From contig JAFEMH010007012.1 in NCBI GenBank assembly GCA_022495995.1, positions 41,228 through 105,227 of the forward strand: a DNA stretch of 64,000 bases. Reading direction: 5' to 3'. Positions 43,775 to 54,010 of this stretch are shown in pieces. The stretch's first letter is position 1. Each line of letters starts with the position of its first letter. Source of the stretch: Adenophora triphylla var. japonica (lineage: Eukaryota > Streptophyta > Magnoliopsida > Asterales > Campanulaceae). The translations under genes and the position numbers were made by a program. A model generated the notes under the pieces. The model was not told where the DNA came from. It ran no database searches and was given only the letters and a program-made list of their open reading frames with translations.

Positions 43775-44757
43775 TGTTAATGTTAGATCATGTGTTGTCA
43801 TGAATGTCATCCCAAGTGTTGCAAACCAGTGTTGCCACTGGTGTTGCCAAAAGTGTTGCCATTTGGAATTGGCGACACTGAGTTAGTTCTATTTTTCACA
43901 AATATTAATGGGTAAATTAATGTTTATATAACAGTAGTTAGTCACCTTAAAATGAGCTTAAAATCAGCAATGTAAATGCCCGTGCGTTAATCACGAAGAG
44001 AAGAAGAAGTTAACAAATAAACATGTGTTTATTTGTTTAATTGATGACCAAGCCAGGAGATATTTTATTCAGCTATTCTGGGGAGAACAAGTCGAGTACA
44101 AGGCAATCAAAGCTAAGAGGTACAAGCATGAGAAGCAAGAGAAGACTAGGTCTCCTACAATGAAGGCGAGAAGGCTATTTTGGAGGAAACAAACCCAAGG
44201 TCAAATTAGCTGATCATTTGAGTAGGCTCCAAGACTTTGTGGCCTATAAATAGTGCAGTGGATCTTCATTGAAGATCATCCAATTCAGAAAACGCAAATC
44301 TGCACAAGAAAAGTAGAATTCTGCTCTCAAGTGTTGCCATTCAGTGTCGGCAACACTTTGTCCAACACTCGAATATTTCATATAGATTTTTATATTTTTG
44401 TGAGGTTTTTGAGTGTTTATTTACAGAGAGAATTTGTGTATGTTGTTCCTTATATCAGGGTTCGTTTATCATTAAGGAACAACCTCGACCTTGTATTGAA
44501 TTCATATTATTAATAGAAAGGTCTTGCCTTTTAGGCACCCATCAAGTTATATATTTATATAACTTGATAAAAATTATATTCTTGTGTATTGCTTTAATTC
44601 TTCCGCTGCAAATTATATTTATTTCTATTGATTTGTGCTTTTTCTAGAATTGGTGAATGTGTTGTTGTTAGTGTCATCAACACTAAGAACAACACCCGTG
44701 AGTTTTATCTCACCTTGTGAGTTTCATCTCATAAGTTCTTAGCCATAGACAATTTCA
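43775..44757 (+). repeat. SIRE-A 3' LTR
   Basis: 983 bp. Carries the same U3 cassette cluster (43803-43885), TATA box (44245-44252) and second cassette (44328-44366) as the 5' LTR. Confidence 0.93.
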
Positions 44758-45985
44758 TATGCTATATTAGTTTTTTTTATTCCTTATTCTTTAAAGAATT
44801 GTTGATTAATTTCTTAAAATCGGAAAGTCTTTTTAACAAAGGAGTTTACGATTTTGAAAACGTCTTCAACAAGTTTTCTTTAATTTTGGTAAACTTTGTC
44901 CAAATATGTCATGCATTCCCTTGCCTCCACGGTGACACGTTACCCTTCCCATGCTTTAATCATGCACTCATTTTTCTATAAATGAGATCCACTATGTAAG
45001 TGCAAACGGTGGAGTTACCACAAGTGTTGTCAGCACTTTCCAAATGATTTCCTAAGTACTATCATGTGCTGAAATTAAATAGTTGTACATTTTTTGATTA
45101 AATATTTATGTATTAATGTGCTAATATTATCTTTTTAGTATTTGTATGTAATTCCAATTTTCAGGATATAATATGATGGAGGCATGAGCTAGAAACGTGG
45201 AGATGGTTGAAGAAATTAAGTTATGCATAAAACTACTTTTATGCATAAACTTTCACCAAGAGTTACTTTGTATCAACAACTTCAACAACGTGGGAAGCCA
45301 ATTTCAAAGTTATTGTTGTTGATTCAAAGAGAGTTCAAGATTGAGAAGCTTGGGTGTACAAGATCATGATGCGTGGACTTGGAGAGGATGAAGTCGGTTG
45401 CTACAAAAGGGGGAAGTTGGCGTTATCTATCCCACGAAGTGAGGGGCAAGCCAAACAACTCTCCCCTCACTCTCTCTACACGATCAAGACAGCCCCAAGG
45501 TTGTTAGTTTGAGAAGCCTTCAAGACTTTGAAGACTATAAATATGAATAGAAGGAGACACTTCAAAATATGCCAATTTTACACACCTTCTTGCATAAAAG
45601 ATAGAGTTCTTCTTGGTTCGATTATTTCCTTTCTCCCATACAATATTTCACACTTGAATACCTTGGTTTCGAGTGTGTATTGGCTAGGATTAGAATTCGT
45701 TCTTTATCTCTTATTCCATAGAAATTATATTGTAATAGTTATAGGGAACATCTTTCGGCTTTGTAACTCATTCTTCGTAGTGAATATAAAGTCTTGCCTA
45801 AGCGGCATCCTCAAGTTATATAATTTATATATCTTGAGAAAAATAATTTTGGTGTTATTTTCCGCTGCAATTTCTTTACAAAATTGTTTTTCATTTCGAA
45901 GTGTGTGTATGTGCTATCTCAAGTGCTATCGTTGGTTCTGTTATCACCTTGGATATCACTTGTTATCTGGGCCGTGACAATTTCA
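44758..45985 (+). mobile_element. SIRE-B: right remnant including a diverged 3' LTR
   Basis: It continues the flank interrupted at 26161. The latter part parallels the SIRE-A LTR: TTTGAAGACTATAAATATG (about 45523-45545) for the TATA region, GTCTTGCCTAAGCGGCATCC against GTCTTGCCTTTTAGGCACCC, CAAGTTATATAATTTATATA, TTCCGCTGCAA, and an end in GACAATTTCA at 45985. A cassette word pair (AAGTGTTGTCAGCACTT) is at 45018-45036. LTR start not resolved. Confidence 0.7.
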
Positions 45986-47488
45986 CACTGTAACCCTCAA
46001 CTATTTCACTCTCTCTAGCCCCCTCTCTCTCTTTCTCTCACACACACACTAATGGAGAGTCTTAATGTACCGGAGAACAATTGAACCAAAGCTCCAAAGG
46101 AAAGTAGTCTTCACTAGTGAACTACTGGCGGAGATTGCAGTTTGTGCTTAATTAGTAGTACTAGCTTTTTGAAGTTAGAGTCATCTTTAGTTCTTGTACA
46201 CATCTTAGATTTAAACAATGTGTTTTGATATTCTGATATGATACAGGATCCCTTCCCTCTATTTCTTGTACAAGCATAAGCATAAATTCGTAGAAATTAA
46301 TCCATCCGTCTGGTCCCCCACCCTAAATTCACCTAAGAAAAACCATGTCGTTCATAATTTTGTGAAGGACAAATAGAAAGTAAAAGTCAGGCTATAATTT
46401 TGAGCGATCCTATTTGGTTCTATGTTGTAAGTAAAAGAAAATGCATAAACAGTTCAATTTATTTTCATGAAATTTTGGCATAAAAGTTGGTACTTATGTT
46501 TAGCTATTGTCGTTGAATGGTTTCAGGGTGAGTCAAGCACAACTTCTCGGGTTGAGATGGACAACAAGCCAACCGGAGAGGATAAGGATGGTTCAAGTAT
46601 ATGGGCAGCATTTTATGTTCTATAATGCAATGTTATGTACAATAGCATACATGTTCCACAAATGAAATAAAATGTTCAATCACTTTTGTAATAAACTAGT
46701 ACTCACTTGCCCATGTAAATGGCACGGTGACAATATGAAATTAGTACGTCTTATAAAAATGTACGACCTACTCTGCGATAGATAGGTTAAAGAGATGTTG
46801 ATTGACTTAATGTAATGTTAAATTTTTACACCACCACCACATAAACACAATCGGAAATATTTAAAAAAAAATCAATAAAGATCCTTAAAAGTATACTCTA
46901 AACACAATTAGGAGAAACTAACTAAATATAAAATTCAAGAAGAGAGTTCAAATTAGAAAAAGAAAACAAAAAGGTAAATCCTTTACGCAACTTCAATCTA
47001 ATCCAAATCAAAATTATTAAAAAAAAAAAAAAATCATACACGGAATGGCCCTTTTTTGTGATACTTGGGCAATCAAGGCATGCTCATTTTTTTTTTTCCT
47101 TTTCCCAACTGTTTCTCTGGCTCGCTCGCAAAAAAAAAAAAAAAAAAAAATCCTTCTCTGGCATTCACATGATGACCAAATGGAATGGCACTATGTGCTC
47201 CTCCAACTACAGGACATCTGATCCACTACTATTTTTACAATTCCCTTCCTGATGAGATCAGACAAAAATAGTTAGGCAACTTTCACTAAAATAAAATCCT
47301 TCATAAAATTTTCACAATGTACTTAACAAACTGGGAGCATGTTATATTATTCCACAAATATAATTGGTGTACATTGGTATGGACTGTTTTAAATATGAAA
47401 TATTTTAAAAGCTTAAATCGACGTTTTACAATGCCATACATATTAGCTATGCCATTTGATATCAAACTCCATGAAGAATATAAAGAAC
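45986..47488 (+). other. Unassigned AT-rich sequence
   Basis: It holds a CT/CA microsatellite (46010-46046), one possible terminal exon (46527-46625), and A-rich tracts near 47018 and 47130. The flank continues at 54011 after Copia-D. I see no transposon termini and no complete gene. Confidence 0.5.
46527..46625 (+). pseudogene. Possible terminal exon of an unidentified host gene
   Basis: A pyrimidine-poor but consensus TGGTTTCAG at 46518-46526 is followed by 32 open codons (starting GESSTTSRVEMDNKP and ending SIWAAFYVL) and a stop. AATAAA-like signals (AATGAAATAAAATG) lie about 40 bp downstream. The amino-acid composition looks like a real hydrophilic C-terminus, but I cannot name the family and no upstream exon is evident. 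It could be chance. Confidence 0.25.
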
Positions 47489-48473
47489 TGTTGGAAAAAT
47501 AATGTGTTTTGAAGGAAATTAATGGATTAATTTCTAAAGGGTAATTTTGTCAAATTATTTAAGTGGTTTAGTGTTTGTGAAATAAAATATTTATTTGTCC
47601 AAAATGGGTTTTGGATGAATTAAATATAAATGCTCAAAAAATTTGGCCCACTTTTGTTAATAAATTTTGATTTTGTAAATCAAAAATGGCTTTGACTTTT
47701 ACTGATGTGCTCGACCGAGCAGAGTGTTAACTCGGCCGAGCATAGCATGGTAGAAAGTTCAAAATTTCTGGAAAGCCATGCTCGGCCGAGGCATAAGCCT
47801 TGCTCGGCCGAGCAGATCTAGACAAAGCCTTGCTCGGCCGAGCAAGGTACATGACTCGGCCGAGCAGTTCCTGAGCAGAAGTGTAACAGCCAAGTATTAA
47901 ATGTGAAAAACGGAAACGGAAATCATTATGGCTAAGATTTTCGATTTAATGGTTGTTTAATTTCGTAATAATTTTGTTTATTACATAATTAACAACAAAT
48001 TTTCAGTTTGAATCTTGATTTTTGAAATGTTTAAATAGTTGTTTGTCAACAACATTTAAATACAACTCTTTGGAAATCATTTTGAAGAACACAAGAAAAA
48101 CCACAGCAGAGAAATCAGGCACTTGCTCCTGCATTCCTCTTCCATTTTTCTCTTGTTGCTTCTTGTTGCTTCATCCTTTGGCCTCCTAGCTTGCATTATA
48201 GAAGAAGAGATGATCTAGTCCAAGCACGATTCAACTCGCCGGGAACTTTAGGTGCAAAGTGCCCCCGGTCCGCACGTTTTATCCTGGGAGAAAAGCGACC
48301 CAAGCAAACTCAAGCACACTCGGTGAGGGGTCGAATATGTCTTAAGGAGGCAGTGGTTTCATTGGGCTCGTGCATCAAAATTCAACAACTTATCCTTTGT
48401 ATTTTCAGTTTATAGTTTAATTGTAATTTACTTACATTTTTTCTGTAATTGTTTTCCTCGGCACCTTGTAACA
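47489..48473 (+). repeat. Copia-D 5' LTR
   Basis: 985 bp. Six GCTCGGCCGAGC-type palindromes at 47708-47872. A TATA-like TTTAAATAC lies near 48055. A short ORF at 48191-48415 recurs in the other LTR and is not a gene. Confidence 0.93.
47708..47872. promoter_or_regulatory. Copia-D palindrome cluster GCTCGGCCGAGC
   Basis: GCTCGACCGAGC (47708), ACTCGGCCGAGCA (47731), ATGCTCGGCCGAGGCAT (about 47777), then GCTCGGCCGAGC near 47802, 47832 and, as CTCGGCCGAG, 47853. They are spaced roughly 20-45 bp apart, in U3 some 200 bp upstream of the TATA-like box. The 3' LTR retains fewer and more mutated copies (53270-53402). Confidence 0.85.
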
Positions 48474-48554
48474 ATCTTAAGACATATTCCCTAATCGAGG
48501 GAGTCGATTACAAATTTTAAAACAGAAAATACTAACTAAGTTGTTGTGTTTCAG

Positions 48555-49592
48555 ATGGCGACTAACAACAACAACGTGGAGAACCAAATTGGATCCCAAA
48601 CTGGACCCCAAACTAATCCCCAAACTGGAAACGGAAGTGGCTCGACTATTGTGACAAATCCTCCTATGATTCATATCCCGACCCCCCCTGCGGAAAAACC
48701 CGAGAAGTTTGTTGGCCACGATTTTAAACGTTGGCAACAAAAGATGCATTTCTACCTCACTACCTTGAATTTGGCAAAATATCCGAAAGAGGATATGCCA
48801 AAGGTGAGTGAAGGAGAAATCGATGTTACAACCTTGGCTGCGGTTGAAACATGGAAGCATGGGGAATACTTGTGCAGAAATTATGTCCTAAATTCGCTTT
48901 TAGATTCTCTTTACAATGTGTTCAATGAGAAGAAATCTGCAAAAGAATTATGGGGTTCTTTAGAACACAAATATAAGATTGAGGATGCGGGAACAAAGAA
49001 GTTCATTGTTACCCGTTTCCTTGATTTTAAGATGGTGGACAGCAAGAGTGCGAAATCTCATGTTGATGAGTTTCAAACTATTTTGCACGAGATTCATGCC
49101 GAGGGTATGATCATAAGTGAAAGCTTCCAAGTGGCTGCAATCATTGAGAAATTGCCTCCATCTTGGAATGATTTCAAGAACTACCTTAAGCATAAGCGAA
49201 AGGAAATGGATGTGGAAGGAATAATCCTTCGGTTGAGTATTGAAGAGAACAATAGAGTCGCTGAGAAAAAGTTTGTTTCTAGTGTGGCTAAGGCCAATAT
49301 GGTGGAGCATGGTGAAAGCTCCAAAGGCAAAAGCTTTGGGAAGGGAAAAGGGAAGGTTGTGACAACTTCCAAGCGTTCCCACTTGGGACCAAAAGGTGGT
49401 GTTTCCAAGAAGAAGTTCTTAGGAACTTGTTACAATTGTGGTGGTAAAGGCCACAAAGCTCATGCTTGCAAGTTGCCCAAGAAGGCTCGTGAGGCAAACA
49501 TGGTGGAAGGCATTTCTAGGGACGTGTCCGAGATGCACCTCGCAGCTGTGGTTTCCGAGGTGAATTTGGTGGGTTCAAACCCAAATCAATAG
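48555..49592 (+). CDS. Copia-D gag
   Basis: The first ATG at 48555 (MATNNNNVENQIGSQ) directly follows TTGTGTTTCAG. An N-terminal Asn/Gln/Thr-rich stretch precedes KFVGHDFKRWQQKMHFYL, the UBN2/retrotran_gag core. EFQTILHEIHAEGMIISE and AAIIEKLPPSWNDFKNYL continue it, and a Lys/Gly-rich basic region leads to one CCHC knuckle, CYNCGGKGHKAHAC (about 49432). About 345 codons with no internal break, ending at TAG 49590-49592, in frame with the protease. This is the best-preserved ORF of the element. Confidence 0.88.
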   Translation: MATNNNNVENQIGSQTGPQTNPQTGNGSGSTIVTNPPMIHIPTPPAEKPEKFVGHDFKRWQQKMHFYLTTLNLAKYPKEDMPKVSEGEIDVTTLAAVETWKHGEYLCRNYVLNSLLDSLYNVFNEKKSAKELWGSLEHKYKIEDAGTKKFIVTRFLDFKMVDSKSAKSHVDEFQTILHEIHAEGMIISESFQVAAIIEKLPPSWNDFKNYLKHKRKEMDVEGIILRLSIEENNRVAEKKFVSSVAKANMVEHGESSKGKSFGKGKGKVVTTSKRSHLGPKGGVSKKKFLGTCYNCGGKGHKAHACKLPKKAREANMVEGISRDVSEMHLAAVVSEVNLVGSNPNQ

Positions 49593-52314
49593 TGGATTGA
49601 CACCGGTGATACTAGACATGTGTGCTCCAACAAAGACATATTTAGTACTCTTGTTGCTAAGGATGGCGAGAATCTATTCATGGGGAATTCAGCCACTTCC
49701 GAGATCAAAGGTGAAGGAAAAGTGGTTTTGAAGATGACATTCGGGAAGGAGTTGACTCTCAACAACGTGCTTTATGTGCCCGACATCCGGAAGAACTTGG
49801 TGTCCGGATTGCTTTTGATAAAGCATGGTTTTCGAATTGTGTTTGAGTCCAATGTAGTCACTTTGTCTAAGAGTGAAATGTTTGTAGGTAAAGGCTATGT
49901 CAATGATGGAATGTTTAAGCTAAGTGTAATGGTGGTTAAGCCAAAAGCTAATGATATGAATATCTGTTCCGTTTACTTGCTTGAGTCATTTAATTTGTGG
50001 CATGGTAGACTTGGTCATGTTAATTTTGATTCTATACGTCGTTTGACAAAAGCAAATTCTATTCCAAAGTTTAAAGTTGATTGTAAACAAAAATGTGAAA
50101 TTTGTGTAGAAGCAAAATTAACTTGAAAGTCATTCCATTCAGTTGAAAGACATAGTGAACCACTTGAATTGGTTCACAAGGACTTATGTGACTTTAAATC
50201 AACACAATCAAGGGGTGGCAATAAGTACTTCATGACTTTTGTAGATGATGGCACAAAATATTGCTATGTGTATCTTTTAAAAAGTAAAGATGAAGCTATA
50301 GAGAAGTTTACTCTCTATAAAAATGAAGTTGAGAATCAATTAAACCGGAAAATTAAGGTGCTAAAAAGTGATAAAGGTGGTGAATATGAATCTCCATTTG
50401 AAGCAATATGTGCTCAAAGTGGAATTAAACATATAACCTCGGTACCTTATACACCCCAACAAAACGGTGTTGCCGAAAGGAAAAATTGGACATTAAAAGA
50501 AATGATGAATGCCATGTTATTGAGTTCGGGATTACCGGATAACATGTGGGGGGAAGCCGTGTTTTCGGCTAACTATGTGTTAAACAAAATACCCCGAAAG
50601 AAACAAGACAAAACTCCTTATGAACTATGGCATGGAAGAGTGCCAAGTTATAAACACTTGAGAGTGTGGGGGTGTCTTGCAAAGGTAGCCATACCTCCTT
50701 CTAAAAAGGTGAAGATTAGACCTAAAACTGTTGATTGCATATTTATTGGATTTGCACATAACTGTAGTGCTTATAGATTTCTTGTGTATGAGTCAAAAAT
50801 TGAAGCTATACACAAAAATAATATAATGGAATCTGTGAACGTATCTTTCTTTGAAAATATATTCCCGTGTAAGTCAAGAAATGAGGCAAGCTCATCGACC
50901 AGGGTTATAGATTCAATAGAAGAAGAACACGTTCAAGATAAAAGTGAAGAAGAAGAGGTTGAACCTCGACGGAGCAAAAGAGCTAGGATTGAAAAATCCT
51001 ATGGTCCGAACTTTCTAACCTATATGGTAGAAAGTGAACCACAAAGTTACAAAGAAGCCGTTAGCTCTTCGGAAGGACCTTTGTGGAAGGAAGCAATTAA
51101 AAGTGAAATTGATTCCATTTTTGCAAAATCACACATGGGAACTAGTGGACCTTCCTCCGGGAAGTAAACCACTAGGATATAGGTGGATTTTCAAAAAGAA
51201 AATGAAAGTGAATGGAACAATTGATAAGTATAAGGCCCGACTTGTAATTAAAGGTTACAGACAGAAAGAAGGCCTAGACTATTTTGACATGTATTCTCCC
51301 GTCACGAGAATAACATCAATAAGAGTTGTACTTGCAATTGCCGCATTGAAAAATCTTAAAATACATCAAATGGATATAAAAACAGCCTTTCTAAATGGAT
51401 ATTTAGAAGAGGAGATATACATGGAACAACCCGAGGGGTTTGGTGCGTGTGGACAAGAAAAGAAGGTGTGCAAATTAGTAAAGTCATTATATGGCTTGAA
51501 ACAAGCACCAAAACAGTGGCATCAGAAATTTGATAATGCTATGATGCAAAGTGGATTTAAAATAAATGAGTGTGACAATTGTGTCTATACTAAAACCACG
51601 GAAAATGGCTATGTCATTTTGTGTCTTTATGTAGACGACATGCTTATCATAGGGAGTTGTGATAAGATGATCAAATCCACGAAAGGCATGTTGAATTCGA
51701 AGTTTGACATGAAACATATGGGACTTGGGGACGTAATCTTTGGAGTTAAAATTTCTAGAATATCCAACGAACTTGTGTTAAGTCAATCTCATTATGTGGA
51801 TAAAATTCTTGAGAAATTTAGCAAGGATGACAATGGAATAGCGAGTACTCCAATCGACCCAAATCTTCATCTTTCAAAGAATAGAGATGAATCGATGTCT
51901 CAATTAGAGTATTCGAGAATTATCGGAAGTCTAATGTATTTGATGAGTTGTACTAGGCCGGATATTGCTTATACTGTTAGCAAGTTAAGCCGGTATACAA
52001 GTAATCCTGGAACAAATCATTGGAAGGATATAGTAAGAGTACTAAGGTACTTAAGATATACTCATGGTTTTGGATTACATTACAGTAGACATCCAGTTGT
52101 GATAGAAGGATATAGTGCAGCTATATCATGGAAATCTTCTAAGCAAACTGTTATAGCCAGATCAACCATGGAATCTGAGTTCATAGCACTAGATAAATGT
52201 GGTGAAGAAGCCAAATGGCTACGCCAATTTCTAGAAGATATTCCAAGATAGGAAAAGCCCGTGCCCGTAATTAGTATACATTGCGATAGCCAATCTGCGA
52301 TTAGTAGGACACAA

Positions 52315-52346
<32 letters not shown>

Positions 52347-52536
52347 ACGTCGAAGACATAATACCATTAAACAACTACTTGCAACTGGCACCATATCTAT
52401 TGACTATGTAAGGTCAAAAGATAATTTGGCGGATCCGCTAACCAAAGGGTTAAGTAAAGAGATAGTTGCAAGGTTGACATTAGGAATGGGTTTAAAGCCT
52501 CTTGAGAAGTTAAACACAGCGGAAAACCCAACCTAG
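49593..52536 (+). pseudogene. Copia-D pol: protease, integrase, reverse transcriptase, damaged RNase H
   Basis: The protease motif WIDTGDTRHVC follows the gag TAG. GAG-pre-integrase has WHGRLGHVNFDS ... CEICVEAKL, then a TGA at 50124. Integrase: VHKDLCDF, FVDDGTKY, KSDKGGEYESPFE, YTPQQNGVAERKN. A one-base gain in a T run near 51120 shifts the frame. [44 protein letters not shown], active site [10 protein letters not shown]. RNase H jumps from IEGYS to [11 protein letters not shown], losing about 30 residues including the usual first catalytic Asp. TAG at 52249 interrupts before HCDSQSAISRTQSN and LADPLTKGL. The copy is inactive. Confidence 0.9.
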
Positions 52537-53039
52537 CCGATTTGGAGATCCCAAGATCTAGGTTCAAAGGGACAACCTAACCGTTAAAAGACTTGTAGCG
52601 TCCTTTGTGGGGTCAACCCTATACTCATTCCTTAAAGTGACATCCTGAGATGAAGAGGTTAAGCCTACGGCTTTTAATGATTCTTATGAGAAATAAATGA
52701 GTTACTTAAAAGAATCACCTATGTGAGAAAAAAGTAGAGGCCGCTTCGAGGAGAATTGTGTGAGGCTCAATTCTTAGACCTTCTCACAGAACCAGGCATT
52801 GTGATCCAGGGCCATGAATGGACACAACTATGAGAGCTGAATTGTGTTAGGGAGATACATGTGTAAAGTATATGATCGACTACACAAAAAGCTATCAGTT
52901 CAAGGACATCGTGTCTACTGATTAGCGAGTAGAGTAAATATGCTTTTACAAGGGAAAGTTCAAAGGGCAAACCCCTACCTATCCTATGCAGGTTTTCGAC
53001 TGCCGGACTTTATCACCTATCCTCATGAATTTCCTTCAT
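52537..53039 (+). other. Copia-D 3' untranslated internal region
   Basis: Non-coding between the pol end and the PPT; no repeats noted. Confidence 0.7.
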
Positions 53040-53047
53040 GTGGGGGA
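53040..53047 (+). promoter_or_regulatory. Copia-D polypurine tract
   Basis: GTGGGGGA one base before the LTR start. Confidence 0.85.
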
Positions 53048-53048
53048 T

Positions 53049-54005
53049 TGTTGAAAAAATAGTGTGTTTTGAAGGAAATTAATGGATTAATTTCTAAAGG
53101 GTAATTTTGTCAAATTACTTAAGTGGTTTAGTGTTTGTGAAATAAAATATTTATTTTTCCAGAATGGGTTTTGGATGAATTAAATATAAATTCTCAAAGG
53201 ATTTGGCCCACTTTTGTTAATAAATTTTTATTTTGTAAATCAAAAATGGCTTTGACTTTAACTGATATGCTATGCCGAGCAGAGTGTTAACTCGGCCAAG
53301 CATAGCATGGCAGAAAGTCCAAAGTTCTGGAAAGCCATGCTCGGCCAAGCAGATCTGTGCAAAGCCTTGCTCGGCCGAGCAAGGTACATGACTCGGCGAG
53401 CGGTTCCTGAGCAGAAGTGTAACAGCCAAGTATTAAATGTGAAAAACTGAAACGGAAATCATTATGGCTAAGATTTTCGATTTAATGGTTGTTTAATTTC
53501 GTAATAATTTTGTTTATTACATAATTAACAACAAATTTTCAGTTTGAATCTTGGTTTTTGAATTGTTTAAATAGTTGTTTGTCAACAACATTTAAATACA
53601 ACTTTTTGGAAATCATTTTGAAGAACACAAGAAAAACCACAGCAGAGAAATCAAACACTTGCTCCTGCAATCCTCTTCCATTTTTCCCCTTTTGCATCTT
53701 GTTGCTTCATCCTTTGGCCTCCTAGCTTGCATTATAGAAGAAGAGATGATCTAGTCCAAGCACGATTCAACTCACCGGGAACTTTAGGTGCAAAGTGCCC
53801 CCGGTCCGCACGTTCTATCCTGGGAGACAAGCGACCCAAGCAAAATCAAGCACACTCGATGAGGGGTCGAATATGTCTTAAGGAGACAGTGGTTTCATTG
53901 GGCTCGTGCATCAAAATTCAACTTATCCTTTGTATTTTCAGTTTATAGTTTAATTGTAATTTATTTACATTTTTCTGTAATTGTTTTCCTCGGCACCTTG
54001 TAACA
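53049..54005 (+). repeat. Copia-D 3' LTR
   Basis: 957 bp, shorter than the 5' LTR mainly because one palindrome block is missing near 53350. Palindromes are degenerate (for example CTCGGCCAAGC and CTCGGCGAGCG). Confidence 0.93.
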
Positions 54006-54010
54006 AGAAC

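Larger units (their letters stand above)
26162..44757 (+). mobile_element. SIRE-A: Ty1/copia Sirevirus-type retrotransposon, TSD TATGC
   Basis: LTRs 26162-27146 and 43775-44757 start TGTTAATG and end ATTTCA. TATGC flanks both ends (26157-26161 and 44758-44762). An iMet-type PBS, two PPT-like tracts, gag with two zinc knuckles and a coiled coil, copia-order pol (PR, IN, RT, RH) and an env-like ORF are present, which is the Sirevirus plan. Copia-C is inserted at 30736-38855. The LTRs differ at only a handful of small sites by eye. Frameshifts in gag, RT and RH make this copy defective. Confidence 0.93.
47489..54005 (+). mobile_element. Copia-D: Ty1/copia element, TSD AGAAC
   Basis: LTRs 47489-48473 and 53049-54005 begin TGTTG and end TAACA. 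AGAAC is duplicated at 47484-47488 and 54006-54010. A PPT sits directly upstream of the 3' LTR. gag-pol order is Gag, PR, IN, RT, RH, interrupted by three stop codons, one frameshift and an RNase H deletion. No initiator-tRNA PBS is visible after the 5' LTR. More LTR differences than in Copia-C indicate an older insertion. Confidence 0.94.

Noticed and set aside
48191..48415. Short ORF with a near-identical partner at 53727-53948
   Set aside because: Both are the same part of the two Copia-D LTRs, downstream of the TATA-like box. It is the LTR leader, with no family match.
49581..49600. TAG between gag and protease of Copia-D as a programmed readthrough signal (CAA TAG context)
   Set aside because: The stop occupies a position where related proteins usually have Trp, and other stops and a frameshift follow, so a nonsense mutation is the simpler reading.
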